Of a stretch of 64,000 bases of DNA, positions 19,727 to 29,210 are shown in pieces. The DNA is from Ciceribacter lividus. Lineage in GTDB: Bacteria > Pseudomonadota > Alphaproteobacteria > Rhizobiales > Rhizobiaceae. How positions within the stretch are numbered: the first letter of the stretch is position 1; every line of letters begins with the position of its first letter. The translations under genes and the position numbers were made by a program. The notes beneath the pieces are model-generated. The model was not told the DNA's origin and did not search any database. It saw only the letters and a program-made list of their open reading frames with translations. The stretch lies in assembly GCF_003337715.1 (NCBI RefSeq), contig NZ_QPIX01000003.1:161583-225582 (forward strand). The letters are read 5' to 3'.

Positions 19727-20812
19727 TCAGATGTTCTCCACCACCGCCTCGCGCCCGCGCAGCTGTTCCATCCGGTTGTAGCGGATCGATGACCATAGCG
19801 AGATGCCGATCAGTCCTGCGCCGCCGAGCCCGGTGATTACCTCCGGGATGTGCAGCATTGTCTGGCAATACATGATCACCGAGAGGATCAGGATCGCGTA
19901 GAAGGCACCGTGCTCCAGGTAGCGGTATTCGGCGAGCGTCCCCTTTTCGACGAGCATGATCGTCATCGAGCGGACATACATGGCGCCGATGCCGAGCCCG
20001 ATCGCGATGACGAAGAGGTTCTGCGACAGTGCGAAGGCGCCGATAACGCCGTCGAACGAGAAACTCGCGTCCAGTACCTCCAGATAGATGAATGCGCCGA
20101 GGCCGCCCTTCGCCGCTTCCACCATCGTTCTTTGCGAGGCGTCGAGGAGGCCGCCGATCACCTCGACGGCGAGGAAGGTGACGAGGCCGTAGATCGCCGA
20201 GTAGACGAAGGTTACCGCCTCCGCACCTTCGAGCAGATAGGAAAAGAGCAGGATCATCAGCAGCACCAGGCCGATTTCGATGCCCTTGATCGTCGCCGAG
20301 CGCGCCATGTGCTTCTCGATGACGTCGATCCAGTGCACGTTCTTCTCGTGGTCGAAGAAGTAGGTGAGGCCGACCATCATCAGGAAAGTGCCGCCGAAGG
20401 CAGCGATCGGCAGATGCGCGTCGTTCATGATGCGCGCATATTCGGCCGGTTCACGGGCGGCGAGAAGGAAGGCTTCGACCGGCCCGAGATCGGCGGCGAT
20501 CACCACGATCGCCAGCGGGAAGACGACGCGCATGCCGAACACCGCGATCACGATGCCCCAGGTCAGGAAGCGGTGCTGCCAGGCGGGCGTCATGTCCTTT
20601 AGCTTGTTGGCGTTGACGATCGCGTTGTCGAAGGAAAGTGATATTTCGAGCACGGCGAGCACGGCGCAGATGAAGAAGACGGTGGCCATTCCGCCGATCG
20701 TGCCGCTGGATTGCCAGCCGAGCCAGCCGCCGAGCACCAGGCCGACAGCCGTCATGATGAAGGCCCACTTGAAGTAGTCGAGCATTCCCTTTTGGGCAGG
20801 GGTCGCGTTCAT
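19727..20812 (-). CDS. DUF475 family integral membrane protein (TerC-like)
   Basis: A 361-residue inner-membrane protein with about nine hydrophobic helices. Two copies of an acidic membrane motif are visible, EISLSFDNAIVNAN near residue 57 and EVLDASFSFDGVIGAFA near residue 247, the internal duplication typical of the TerC/DUF475 group, in which such acidic residues probably handle metal ions. The ATG follows GGGAGGG. Role (metal homeostasis or tellurium resistance-like) is family inference only. Confidence 0.83.
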   Translation of the reverse strand: MNATPAQKGMLDYFKWAFIMTAVGLVLGGWLGWQSSGTIGGMATVFFICAVLAVLEISLSFDNAIVNANKLKDMTPAWQHRFLTWGIVIAVFGMRVVFPLAIVVIAADLGPVEAFLLAAREPAEYARIMNDAHLPIAAFGGTFLMMVGLTYFFDHEKNVHWIDVIEKHMARSATIKGIEIGLVLLMILLFSYLLEGAEAVTFVYSAIYGLVTFLAVEVIGGLLDASQRTMVEAAKGGLGAFIYLEVLDASFSFDGVIGAFALSQNLFVIAIGLGIGAMYVRSMTIMLVEKGTLAEYRYLEHGAFYAILILSVIMYCQTMLHIPEVITGLGGAGLIGISLWSSIRYNRMEQLRGREAVVENI

Positions 20813-21217
20813 CGGCTCGCCCTCCCGCCGTGAATATCAAATATGGATTGCCCAAGGCATGCACTGGCGACGCAGGCATGCGGGTGAGGCATGGTCGAAA
20901 TCGACATGATTTTTGTATCCGCCGGCTCATCTTGCTGGCGGTACCGACATCACGAGAGCGCCGTAAACTCTCGCCAGAGGGGCCCGGCACCAGAGGTTCG
21001 GCCGCGGCAGCCGGCAAACCGGGACCGCGGGACCACGCTGTTTTCCACTGAACGGCCGGAGATCGTCAAGAGGCGATGCAGCCTCAGCGCAGTCGTCCTA
21101 AATGTAGGTGCTGCTGCACTGTTCGCCAACGGAGCAAGCGCATTTGGCCTGCGGCATTTCGGCAGGCCTGCAGAAACGGCGATGCGGAGGAAAGTCTTGG
21201 GATCAAACAAGGAAAAC
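20813..21217. other. 405-bp gene-free stretch
   Basis: No credible coding region or RNA was found here apart from a short perfect palindrome GTCGAAATCGAC (20894-20905, with the sequence ATG..CAT around it) and probable promoter sequence for the DUF475 gene. Open frames in it lack ribosome sites and recognisable protein features. Confidence 0.5.
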
Positions 21218-21292
21218 TGGTGCTGCTAGAGAGATTTGAACTCTCGGCCTCTCCCTTACCAAGGGAGTGCTCTACCCCTGAGCTATAGCAGC
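21218..21292 (-). tRNA. tRNA-Thr (GGU anticodon)
   Basis: A 75-nt cloverleaf on the minus strand with encoded CCA. The acceptor stem GCTGCTA pairs with TAGCAGC, the D arm contains AGCTCAGGGGTAGAGC, the anticodon stem CTCCC/GGGAG holds loop TTGGTAA (anticodon GGT in DNA), and the T arm GAGAG-TTCAAAT-CTCTC is perfect. It decodes ACC/ACU threonine codons. Confidence 0.97.
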
Positions 21293-21448
21293 CTGCAGTG
21301 TCGGGCGCGATGCGCCGTTCGAAGCGTGCGGGCCTATTGCCACAGGTTTTCGATGAGCGCAAGCCGCAAATTCGAACTTGCGTGCAAGATTTCGGGCCGT
21401 GTCTCGCGAACCCTTTTGGAATGCCGGGTTTTCCGCTATCAAGCGGCA

Positions 21449-21694
21449 ATGATGAAGGAAACCACCGAATCGAGGGCACGAGGCGAGGCGCCGGTCGCCG
21501 GCGAATTATCGCAGGGGCACGCCGGGCCGAAGGGTACCTCCGCGACGAGGGCCGACGAACGCAAGGCGCGGGCTGCCGAAAAGCTCAAGGAAAACCTGCG
21601 CCGTCGCAAGCAGCAGCTTCGCGCCCGCCGCGCCGGGGCGGCCGACGAGGCGGAGGGATTGCCTGCCGCAAAATCGACCAAAGACGATGTTTAG
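21449..21694 (+). CDS. Small basic hypothetical protein upstream of murA
   Basis: An 81-residue protein rich in Lys, Arg and Ala, with a helical basic segment ADERKARAAEKLKENLRRRK that continues as QQLRARRAG. It could bind nucleic acid or be disordered. Two adjacent ATG codons (21449, 21452) could start it; neither has a clear ribosome site. I recall short proteins of this type next to murA in rhizobia but do not know a function. Confidence 0.5.
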   Translation: MMKETTESRARGEAPVAGELSQGHAGPKGTSATRADERKARAAEKLKENLRRRKQQLRARRAGAADEAEGLPAAKSTKDDV

Positions 21695-21822
21695 TGCGTT
21701 CCCGACCGCGTCGGCTGCCCGGCCGAATTGAACGCGGTCTTCTTTTCGTCTAGAGAACGACGCTCTCGCGAAGGCGGGAACGGGAATAACGAGAGAAAGG
21801 CGGGCGGGGCCCGTAGGATCAT

Positions 21823-23115
21823 ATGGATCGTATCAGGATTGTCGGCGGTAACGCGCTCAATGGGGTCATCCCGATTTCCGGCGCGAAGAACGCCGCACTG
21901 CCGCTGATCATTGCCTCGCTGCTGACGAGCGACACGCTGACGCTCGAAAACGTGCCGCATCTTGCCGACGTCGAGCTTCTCCTGCGCATTCTCGGCAATC
22001 ACGGCGTCGATGTCTCCGTGAACGGCCGCCGCGAGCACCAGAACGGCTCCTATTCCCGCACCATCCATTTCACCTGCCGCACGATCGTCGACACGACGGC
22101 TCCCTACGAGCTCGTCTCCAAGATGCGTGCGAGCTTCTGGGTCATCGGCCCGCTGCTCGCCCGCGAGGGTCGGGCGCGCGTCTCGCTACCCGGCGGCTGC
22201 GCGATCGGCACACGCCCCGTCGACCTCTTCATCGAGGGGCTGACGGCGCTCGGGGCGATGATCGAGATCGACGGCGGTTATGTGGAAGCGCGGGCGCCGA
22301 AGGGCGGCCTCGTCGGCGGTACCTACACCTTCCCGAAGGTGTCGGTCGGTGCGACGCACGTCATGCTGATGGCGGCTTCGCTCGCCCGCGGCAAGACCGT
22401 CATCAACAACGCCGCCCGCGAGCCCGAAATCGTCGACCTCGCCGCCTGTCTGAATGCCATGGGTGCGAAGATCTCCGGCGCCGGCACCTCGACCATCGTT
22501 ATCGAAGGTGTGGAGGCCCTTTCGGGCGCCCGTCACCGTGTGCTCCCGGACCGTATCGAGACCGGAACCTACGCCATGGCGGTTGCCATGACCGGCGGTG
22601 ATGTCGTTCTGGAGGGCACCGACGCGGCCCTCCTCGACACGGCGCTCGAGGCCATTCGCCGGGCCGGTGCGGTCGTTACTCCTGTGGAGAACGGTATCCG
22701 GGTGGTGCGCAACGGCAGCGACATCCGCCCGGTTGACATCGTCACCGAGCCTTTCCCCGGCTTCCCGACCGATCTTCAGGCGCAGTTCATGGGACTGATG
22801 ACACGGGCGGACGGCGTCTCCCACGTCACCGAGACCATCTTCGAGAACCGCTTCATGCATGTGCAGGAACTCGCCCGTCTCGGAGCCAAGATCACGCTTT
22901 CGGGCCAGACGGCCAGGATCGAGGGCGTCAAACGCCTGCGTGGCGCACCGGTCATGGCGACCGACCTGCGTGCCTCGGTGTCGCTGGTCATCGCCGGCCT
23001 GGCCGCCGAGGGCGAGACCCTCGTCTCCCGCGTCTACCATCTCGATCGCGGTTTCGAACGGCTGGAGGAAAAGCTCGGCCGGTGCGGCGCCATCGTCGAG
23101 CGCATCAGCGATTAA
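21823..23115 (+). CDS. murA: UDP-N-acetylglucosamine 1-carboxyvinyltransferase
   Basis: A 430-residue enzyme that transfers enolpyruvate from PEP to UDP-GlcNAc, the first committed step of peptidoglycan synthesis in the cytoplasm. The N-terminal [10 protein letters not shown] substrate loop and catalytic Cys126 in [16 protein letters not shown] (the fosfomycin target Cys, here not replaced by Asp) are present, with the Arg loop and [10 protein letters not shown] later. It is the expected length. The ribosome site is modest (TAGGA). Confidence 0.97.
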   Translation: MDRIRIVGGNALNGVIPISGAKNAALPLIIASLLTSDTLTLENVPHLADVELLLRILGNHGVDVSVNGRREHQNGSYSRTIHFTCRTIVDTTAPYELVSKMRASFWVIGPLLAREGRARVSLPGGCAIGTRPVDLFIEGLTALGAMIEIDGGYVEARAPKGGLVGGTYTFPKVSVGATHVMLMAASLARGKTVINNAAREPEIVDLAACLNAMGAKISGAGTSTIVIEGVEALSGARHRVLPDRIETGTYAMAVAMTGGDVVLEGTDAALLDTALEAIRRAGAVVTPVENGIRVVRNGSDIRPVDIVTEPFPGFPTDLQAQFMGLMTRADGVSHVTETIFENRFMHVQELARLGAKITLSGQTARIEGVKRLRGAPVMATDLRASVSLVIAGLAAEGETLVSRVYHLDRGFERLEEKLGRCGAIVERISD

Positions 23116-23235
23116 CACCTTGAAAAACCGCCTGCCGGCGGCGCTCCGGGCGTTGCCTCTTGCATTGCGGCTTCCTATGTCGGAAGGGAAGATGGCAGGG
23201 CCGGATCGTCTCCGGCCCATTCGGGAATCGGTGCT

Positions 23236-23670
23236 ATGACGGATCTCAAGCTTCTCGCTCTCGACAGTGACGACCTCGCTGTGATCTCGGCGCACATGCA
23301 GGACGCGGTCTTCAAGGTCGGCGACATCGCCTATCTGCCGCGCGCGCGCCAGTTTTCGCTGGTGGCCAACCGCTTCGTCTGGGAGCGGACCGAGCCGAAG
23401 CGCAGGAGTTTCGAGCGCAGGCGGACGGTCCTCACCTTCAAACGGGTGGAGGCAGTCCGCTCGACCGGAATCGACCGGACGAGGAACGATGATGTCCGTT
23501 CGTTGCTTGCCCTTCGCTTCCGTCAGGAGGGCGAGGGACCGGGTGGCGTTCTGGAACTGGTGCTTGCCGGCGGCGGCATGATCGCGCTCGACGTCGAATG
23601 TATTGAAGGGCAGCTTGCAGATACCGGCGCGGCGTGGGAAACCTCCCGCAAGCCCGGTCATCCGGGGTGA
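23236..23670 (+). CDS. DUF2948 family protein
   Basis: A 144-residue protein that starts MTDLKLLALDSDDLAVISAH and has the conserved VANRFVWER and RRTVLTFKRVEAVR segments of DUF2948, a family largely limited to Alphaproteobacteria. In rhizobia it commonly lies between murA and hisD, as here. No catalytic residues are evident and no function is known. Ribosome site weak; start by family length. Confidence 0.8.
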   Translation: MTDLKLLALDSDDLAVISAHMQDAVFKVGDIAYLPRARQFSLVANRFVWERTEPKRRSFERRRTVLTFKRVEAVRSTGIDRTRNDDVRSLLALRFRQEGEGPGGVLELVLAGGGMIALDVECIEGQLADTGAAWETSRKPGHPG

Positions 23671-23711
23671 TGTCGGGCTCTAGGGCGGGCCCAGGAGAGG
23701 GGTAGCAGGAC

Positions 23712-25010
23712 GTGGCAATCTGGCTTGAACAAGGAGCCGAGGGTTTTGAGGAACGGTTCGCCGCCTTCCTCACGACGAAGCGGGAGGTTTCCGCCGACGT
23801 CAACGACGTGGTGCGTGCCATCATCGAGGACGTCAGGGTGCGCGGCGACGCGGCGCTGGCGGAATACTCGCTCCGCTTCGACGGCGTCGATTTCTCCAGC
23901 ATCGGCATGCGTGTCACCGAGGACGAGATTTCGGCGGCGGTCGCCAAGGTCGAGCCGGAGGTCATGGATGCGCTGAAGCTTGCCGCCGAGCGCATTGAGC
24001 GTCACCACGCCCGCCAGATGCCGAAGGATGACATCTATGAGGACACGCTCGGCGTCGGTCTCGGCTCGCGCTGGACGGCGATCGAGGCCGTCGGCCTTTA
24101 CGTTCCGGGCGGGACCGCGAGCTATCCGAGTTCGGTGCTGATGAACGCCGTGCCGGCCAGGGTCGCTGGTGTCGAGCGCATCGTGATCGTCGTGCCGGCG
24201 ACCGGCGGCGACATCAATCCGACCGTGCTGGCCGCCGCACGGATCGCGGGCGTGACGGAAATCTACCGGATCGGCGGCGCACAGGCTGTTGCCGCACTTG
24301 CCTACGGCACCGAGACGATCGCCCCGGTCGCGAAGATCGTCGGCCCCGGTAACGCCTATGTGGCTGCAGCCAAGCGGCAGGTCTTCGGCACTGTCGGCAT
24401 CGACATGATCGCCGGCCCCTCCGAGGTGCTGGTGATCGCTGACGCCAACAACGACCCCGACTGGCTCGCCGCCGACCTGCTCGCCCAGGCCGAGCACGAC
24501 CGCGGTGCCCAGTCGATCCTGATCACCGATGATCTGCCGCTCGCCAAGGCCGTCGAGGCCGCCGTCGAACGGCAGCTGAAATCGCTCTCGCGCTCGGAGA
24601 CGGCCGCGGCGAGCTGGGCGGATTTCGGCGCCATCATCCTCGTGCCGGACCTGAAGGCAGCCCTGCCGCTCGCCAATCGCATCGCGCCGGAGCATCTCGA
24701 ACTCGCCGTCGATGATCCGGACGCGCTGATGGCCGGCGTGCGCAACGCGGGAGCGATCTTCCTCGGTCGCCATACGCCGGAAGTGATCGGGGATTATGTC
24801 GGCGGTTCGAACCACGTCCTGCCGACCGCCCGTTCGGCGCGGTTCTCCTCTGGCCTTTCCGTGCTCGATTTCGTCAAGCGCACCTCGATCCTGAGGCTCG
24901 GGCCCGGGCAGTTGCGCAGCCTCGCACCCGCGGCGATCACGCTCGCCCGCAGCGAAGGGCTCGACGCGCACGCGCGATCGGTTGCGATCCGGCTCAATCT
25001 CGAAGGCTGA
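23712..25010 (+). CDS. hisD: Histidinol dehydrogenase
   Basis: A 432-residue zinc enzyme performing the last two oxidations of histidine synthesis (L-histidinol to L-histidine, with NAD). Typical segments are present: [35 protein letters not shown], the [14 protein letters not shown] loop, the zinc/catalytic region [11 protein letters not shown], and [17 protein letters not shown]. It begins with GTG after AGGAGAGGGGTAGCAGG. It is separated from the rest of the his genes, as is usual in rhizobia, and is followed closely by UPF0262. Confidence 0.97.
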   Translation: MAIWLEQGAEGFEERFAAFLTTKREVSADVNDVVRAIIEDVRVRGDAALAEYSLRFDGVDFSSIGMRVTEDEISAAVAKVEPEVMDALKLAAERIERHHARQMPKDDIYEDTLGVGLGSRWTAIEAVGLYVPGGTASYPSSVLMNAVPARVAGVERIVIVVPATGGDINPTVLAAARIAGVTEIYRIGGAQAVAALAYGTETIAPVAKIVGPGNAYVAAAKRQVFGTVGIDMIAGPSEVLVIADANNDPDWLAADLLAQAEHDRGAQSILITDDLPLAKAVEAAVERQLKSLSRSETAAASWADFGAIILVPDLKAALPLANRIAPEHLELAVDDPDALMAGVRNAGAIFLGRHTPEVIGDYVGGSNHVLPTARSARFSSGLSVLDFVKRTSILRLGPGQLRSLAPAAITLARSEGLDAHARSVAIRLNLEG

Positions 25011-25013
25011 GCG

Positions 25014-25487
25014 ATGGCCACGGGCGACTACCGGCTCTGCGACGTGATCCTCGACGAAACGATCGGGCGCTCGACGCCCGATGTCGAGCATGAGCGGGCG
25101 GTCGCCATCTTCGATCTCATCGAGGAGAATTCCTTCGAGCCGGTTGGCCATCCCGGCGGCCCCTACAAGCTCTATTTGTCGCTGGTCGACAGCAAGCTCG
25201 TCTTCTCCATCAAGACGGAGAAGGAGGCGGCGGTTGCGACCCATATCCTCTCGCTGACGCCGTTCCGGCGGATCATCCGCGATTACTTCATGATCTGCGA
25301 GAGCTATTACGAGGCGATCCGCTCCTCCACCCCGAGCCAGATCGAGGCGATCGATATGGGCCGTCGCGGCATCCACAACGAGGGATCGCAGACTCTGATG
25401 GACCGGCTGTCCGGCAAGATCAGGATCGATTTCGATACCGCCCGCCGGCTCTTCACCCTGGTTTGCGTCCTCTATTGGCGGGGGTAG
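25014..25487 (+). CDS. UPF0262 family protein
   Basis: A 157-residue protein starting 3 nt after the hisD stop, so translationally coupled. It has the family's [21 protein letters not shown]-terminal segment and the [17 protein letters not shown]-terminal segment. UPF0262 is confined mainly to Alphaproteobacteria and sits beside hisD there. The function is unknown; no motif suggests catalysis. Confidence 0.88.
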   Translation: MATGDYRLCDVILDETIGRSTPDVEHERAVAIFDLIEENSFEPVGHPGGPYKLYLSLVDSKLVFSIKTEKEAAVATHILSLTPFRRIIRDYFMICESYYEAIRSSTPSQIEAIDMGRRGIHNEGSQTLMDRLSGKIRIDFDTARRLFTLVCVLYWRG

Positions 25488-25492
25488 CCGCA

Positions 25493-25954
25493 ATGGCGGA
25501 GGAGGCGCCGAGCAGCGGGAGGAGGGGGCCGGGTGCCATCCTCTTCATCTGCGGCATGAACGCGATCCGGTCCCCGATGGCCGAGCTGATCGCCCGCAAG
25601 CTCCTGCCGCAGGGCGTCTACGTGGCGTCCGCCGGCGTCCGGTCGGGGGAGCGCGATCCCTTCGTCGACGTTGTGCTGGAAGAGATCGGGCTTTCGCTCG
25701 GCAGGCGCCAGCCGCAGACGCTGGACGAACTCGAGGATGATTTCTTCGATCTCGTCGTCACGCTCGCGCCCGAGGCGCACCACGCGGCGCTCGAGCTCAC
25801 CCGCTCCTCGGCCGTCGAGGTGGTCTACTGGCCGATGCCCGATCCGACGGTCGCCACCGGGACGCGCGAGCAAATCCTCGCCGCCTATCGCGAGGTGCGC
25901 GACCGCATCGAGCGGCGAATCCGCGAGGAGCTCGTGGCGGCCATATCGAGGTGA
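25493..25954 (+). CDS. Low-molecular-weight protein-tyrosine phosphatase family
   Basis: A 153-residue protein with the LMW-PTP P-loop near its start, FICGMNAIRSPMAE (Cys-x5-Arg-Ser), and the late catalytic Asp in WPMPDPTV. The loop differs from the classic C-T-G-N-I-C-R in having no second Cys. The start is 5 nt after UPF0262. Within the hisD-to-infA run it is a conserved rhizobial neighbour; arsenate reductase-like activity is an alternative because the same fold serves both. Confidence 0.82.
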   Translation: MAEEAPSSGRRGPGAILFICGMNAIRSPMAELIARKLLPQGVYVASAGVRSGERDPFVDVVLEEIGLSLGRRQPQTLDELEDDFFDLVVTLAPEAHHAALELTRSSAVEVVYWPMPDPTVATGTREQILAAYREVRDRIERRIREELVAAISR

Positions 25955-26087
25955 ATGAGCATCCATTGAAACAAATTGCGAAAGCACGATCTACAAGGTT
26001 CACAAAACCGCGGTGATTGTGTAGTTTCCGCGCACATTTTCAGGGTCGCAGACGACCTGAAGCAACAGACAGAAAGACAACCGCTCT

Positions 26088-26306
26088 ATGGCAAAAGAAG
26101 AAGTCCTCGAATTCCCCGGTGTCGTCACCGAATTGCTGCCCAACGCCACTTTCCGCGTGAAGCTCGAAAACGAGCACGAGATCATCGCCCACACGGCCGG
26201 CCGCATGCGCAAGAACCGCATCCGCGTCCTCGCCGGCGACAAGGTTCTCGTCGAGATGACCCCTTACGACCTCACCAAGGGCCGCATCACCTACCGCTTC
26301 AAGTAA
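26088..26306 (+). CDS. infA: Translation initiation factor IF-1
   Basis: A 72-residue S1-type OB-fold protein that binds the 30S A site during initiation. The sequence [20 protein letters not shown], then [23 protein letters not shown] and the end [13 protein letters not shown] are diagnostic and full length. The 133-bp spacer upstream suggests its own promoter. Confidence 0.98.
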   Translation: MAKEEVLEFPGVVTELLPNATFRVKLENEHEIIAHTAGRMRKNRIRVLAGDKVLVEMTPYDLTKGRITYRFK

Positions 26307-26342
26307 GCGGGCGATTTCAAGCAGGCAGACGCCCGAGGACCC

Positions 26343-26963
26343 ATGGATCCGACACAGAAGCTGATACTGGCCTCCGGTTCCCCACGCCGCGTCGATCTGC
26401 TGATGCAGGCCGGCATCGAGCCCGCGCGCCTGATGCCGATGGACCTCGACGAAACGCCGAAGAAGGCGGAGCATCCCCGCTCGCTGGCGCGCCGGCTGTC
26501 GACCGAAAAGGCGCGTGCCGCCCATGATGCGGTCAAGGGCGATTTCTACTGGGACGGCTCCTACATTCTCGCCGCCGACACCGTTGTCGCCGTCGGTCGC
26601 CGCATCCTGCCCAAGGCGGAATTCATCGAGGAAGCCGCCTCCTGCCTGCATCTGCTCTCCGGCCGTGGCCACTGGGTGTTCACCGGCATCTGCCTCATCA
26701 CGCCCGATGGTGCCGTCCGCCACAAGGTCATCGAGACCAAGGTGCGTTTCAAGCGACTGTCGACAGCGGAGATCGAAGCCTATCTCGCCTCCGGCGAATG
26801 GCGCGGCAAGGCGGGGGCCTATGCCGTTCAGGGCTTGGCCGGCTGCTTCGTGCAGAAGCTCGTCGGTTCCTACACCAATGTCGTCGGGCTGCCGCTCTTC
26901 GAGACCACCCAGCTGCTGGCGGGCGAAGGTTTCGACGTCCAGGCCGCGTGGAAGGAGGGCTGA
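26343..26963 (+). CDS. maf: Maf-like nucleoside triphosphate pyrophosphatase
   Basis: A 206-residue Maf protein, a house-cleaning enzyme that hydrolyses nucleotides such as dTTP/UTP or modified bases to monophosphates, and inhibits septation when overproduced in some bacteria. The signature [16 protein letters not shown] lies at residues 10-25, the KA motif follows in STEKARAA, and the catalytic Asp is in [11 protein letters not shown]. The ATG follows GAGGACCC, 36 nt after infA. Confidence 0.93.
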   Translation: MDPTQKLILASGSPRRVDLLMQAGIEPARLMPMDLDETPKKAEHPRSLARRLSTEKARAAHDAVKGDFYWDGSYILAADTVVAVGRRILPKAEFIEEAASCLHLLSGRGHWVFTGICLITPDGAVRHKVIETKVRFKRLSTAEIEAYLASGEWRGKAGAYAVQGLAGCFVQKLVGSYTNVVGLPLFETTQLLAGEGFDVQAAWKEG

Positions 26964-26967
26964 GGCG

Positions 26968-27180
26968 ATGGCGGAAGACACTTCCGGCGGCAAGGGCAAG
27001 GTCGAACCCTTGCGCAAGACGCGGCCCTGCCCGGAATGCGGCCGGCCTTCGACCCGCGAGAGCTATCCCTTCTGCTCGGAACGCTGCCGCACGCTCGACC
27101 TTTCCCGCTGGCTCAAGGGCAGCTATGCGATCCCGGTCGCCGAGGATGAATCCCGGGCGGATGACGAAAACCGCGACTGA
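26968..27180 (+). CDS. yacG: DNA gyrase inhibitor YacG
   Basis: A 70-residue zinc-binding protein. The Cys4 site is CPECGRP with a second pair in FCSERCRTLDLSRWL, the defining YacG pattern. In E. coli YacG binds GyrB and blocks DNA binding. It starts 4 nt after the maf stop, so the two are co-translated. Confidence 0.92.
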   Translation: MAEDTSGGKGKVEPLRKTRPCPECGRPSTRESYPFCSERCRTLDLSRWLKGSYAIPVAEDESRADDENRD

Positions 27181-27267
27181 GGCCGCGTCGATCCGGCATT
27201 GAACTCATTGGAATACCTTGTTTTTCCGCGTTTGTAGCGAAGCTGTCAAAAAAGTGCCGATTGGTGC

Positions 27268-27295
27268 TGGACATGGCCGAACAAGATGCTATAAC
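27268..27295 (+). promoter_or_regulatory. Probable sigma-70 promoter of tRNA-Phe
   Basis: TGGACA (27268-27273) and TATAAC (27290-27295) are separated by 16 bp, close to the alphaproteobacterial housekeeping consensus. They would start a leader of about 70 nt before the tRNA, which includes a CCGATCC/GGATCGG hairpin at 27327-27346. Confidence 0.55.
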
Positions 27296-27369
27296 CGCGC
27301 TCGCTCCGGGGGACAAAACGCCCCTGCCGATCCAGAAAAGGATCGGACGGCTTGCAAGTCGAGCCTGAT

Positions 27370-27445
27370 GCCCGGATAGCTCAGTTGGTAGAGCAGCGGA
27401 TTGAAAATCCGCGTGTCGGTGGTTCAAATCCGCCTCCGGGCACCA
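27370..27445 (+). tRNA. tRNA-Phe (GAA anticodon)
   Basis: A 76-nt tRNA with encoded CCA. The acceptor stem GCCCGGA/TCCGGGC is perfect, the D arm has TAGCTCAGTTGGTAGAGC, the anticodon stem GCGGA/TCCGC holds TTGAAAA (GAA), and the T arm has GGTTCAAATCC. No phage or island is attached to its 3' end. Confidence 0.98.
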
Positions 27446-27576
27446 TTTTTCTCCAGAAACAGACGTGACCATTTCGTTTCGCGCCCGATATCGCCCTATC
27501 GGCTCCCTGAATTTGTACTGTAGTAACGTCTGAAATAAAGACCTATCGTATCGGCCTCGTTTCGCAGGAGGTTTCG

Positions 27577-27891
27577 ATGATCAGGTTCTTTCCCTTTGCG
27601 CGAATGCTTGCCATTGCCGTTCTTGCCGGGGCCGGGAGTGTTCCGGCGGCAGATGCCGGCGATCGGTCGCCTGAGGCGCCTCTGCTTGCCTTCTATTCGA
27701 CCGACCAGAGGCCGACCCAGACCTGCACGGATGGCAGCGTGTCTTCCCGCGGCTGCCCGGCGGCGGGCGTCGAGGTCGCGACCGGCAATGAATGCCCGGC
27801 CGCCAGCGGCGAATACTGCAGCGATGAAACGCCCTATTGCTGCGGCACGCCCGGCAATTACTATTGCGCGACCGACGTGAACCACTGCTAG
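27577..27891 (+). CDS. Small secreted cysteine-rich protein
   Basis: A 104-residue protein with a signal peptide (about residues 1-27, MIRFFPFARMLAIAVLAGAG..PAADAG) and a mature part with eight cysteines, in the pattern C..C..C..C..CC..C..C, the last at the C-terminus. This is consistent with four disulfides and a small extracytoplasmic fold. The GCAGGAGGTTTCG site before ATG is strong. It ends 5 nt before the convergent HlyD-type gene. No family recognised. Confidence 0.62.
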   Translation: MIRFFPFARMLAIAVLAGAGSVPAADAGDRSPEAPLLAFYSTDQRPTQTCTDGSVSSRGCPAAGVEVATGNECPAASGEYCSDETPYCCGTPGNYYCATDVNHC

Positions 27892-27896
27892 CGGCC

Positions 27897-29210
27897 TCAA
27901 TCCTCCCGCATGGCGCGGGCGATCTGGTCGGCAAGCGGCTTGGTCAGGTAGGAAAGCGCGGTGCGCTCGCCGGTCTCGATGAAGGCTTCGACGGGCATGC
28001 CCGATTGCAGCACCAGTTCGCCGAGGCGGGCGACCTCTTCGCGCGGCATCGTGATACGCACGGTGTACCACGTCTCGCCCGTCTCCCTGCTCGCGCTGAG
28101 ATTGGCGCCGATCGTCTCGACCGTCCCAAAAATCTCCGGCGTCGTGCGCTGGTTGAATGCGGAGAAGCGCAGCACCGCCTGCTGGCCGGCATGCAGCTGG
28201 TCGATGTCGGCCGGGCGCACGCGCGCTTCGACGACCAGCGCGTCGTTCACCGGAACGATCTGCATGATGGTCTCGCCCGGCGTGATCACGCCGCCGATCG
28301 TATGCACCGCAAGCTCGTGCACGAGGCCAGCCTGTGGCGCGAGAATGTTCACGCGTTTCAGTTCGTCGAGGGCGGCGACCCGCTGTTCGGCAAGCTCGGC
28401 AAGCTTGTTGTCGATATCCCTGAGCTCCGTCAGCACCTCGGCGCGCCGATCCTGGTCGAGCTGCAGGATCTGCAGCTCGGTTTCGGTGATGCGGGTCGCC
28501 GCGCGCGCGATGTCGGAGGTGAGCTGGCCCCGTTCGCCGGCGAGCTGCGCCTTCACGCGCTGGAGTGCGGCGACCTGTGAGAAAGGCGTGAGCTGCTTTT
28601 CGTGCAGCGTTACGACGCCCGCCAGCTCTTCGTCGATGAGCTTCAGCTCGTCGTCCTTGGCGGCGCGACGCGCGACGAGACCGTCCGTTTCCTGCCGGAT
28701 CTGGCCGATCCGCTCGCGGAGCTGTGCCTTCTGTCCCTCGAGTGTGCGCTTGCGAGCCCTGAACAGCGACTCCTCGGCCTTTGCGTAGTCGGCGACCTCC
28801 GGCTCGGAGAGCCGCGCCGTCAGCTCGTCGGGTACGGTGATCTCCGCCGCCTCGTCGCGTTCGGCGGCAAGTCGCATGCGACGTGCGGTCAGCTGGTCGA
28901 TCTGCTTGGTGATCACCGCGAGGTTGGCGCGGGTGATCGTATCGTCGAGGCGGATCAGGAGGTCCCCGGTGGCGACCCGCGAGCCGTTCTTGACATGAAT
29001 TTCGCCGACGATACCGCCGCTGCGGTGCTGCACCAGCTTGACGTTGCCTTCGACCACCACCATGCCCGGCGCGACCACGGCACCTGCAAGCTTGCTGGTC
29101 GCGGCCCAGCCGCCGATCCCGAGGATGAGAACGGCGCTCGCCACCGCGGCGACCGTCATGGAACGGGCGATGGAGCGGGAGGCCCGGTTCTTGCGCGGAC
29201 TGTCTGTCAT
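27897..29210 (-). CDS. Type I secretion membrane fusion protein, HlyD/PrtE family
   Basis: A 437-residue periplasmic adaptor linking an ABC exporter to an outer-membrane channel. One membrane helix lies at about 20-40, the biotinyl-lipoyl-like halves are VKLVQHRSGGIVGEIHVKNG and NILAPQAGLVHELAVHTIGG, and a long coiled coil lies at about 95-290. The C-terminal beta-barrel ends with LTKPLADQIARAMRED. Its ATG overlaps the ABC stop by 4 nt, so the two form one operon. No outer-membrane TolC homologue lies nearby. Confidence 0.92.
   Translation of the reverse strand: MTDSPRKNRASRSIARSMTVAAVASAVLILGIGGWAATSKLAGAVVAPGMVVVEGNVKLVQHRSGGIVGEIHVKNGSRVATGDLLIRLDDTITRANLAVITKQIDQLTARRMRLAAERDEAAEITVPDELTARLSEPEVADYAKAEESLFRARKRTLEGQKAQLRERIGQIRQETDGLVARRAAKDDELKLIDEELAGVVTLHEKQLTPFSQVAALQRVKAQLAGERGQLTSDIARAATRITETELQILQLDQDRRAEVLTELRDIDNKLAELAEQRVAALDELKRVNILAPQAGLVHELAVHTIGGVITPGETIMQIVPVNDALVVEARVRPADIDQLHAGQQAVLRFSAFNQRTTPEIFGTVETIGANLSASRETGETWYTVRITMPREEVARLGELVLQSGMPVEAFIETGERTALSYLTKPLADQIARAMRED

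Noticed and set aside
27370..27445. tRNA-Phe as an integration site for a mobile element
   Set aside because: No integrase, no repeated tRNA 3' end and no phage genes occur downstream within the window.
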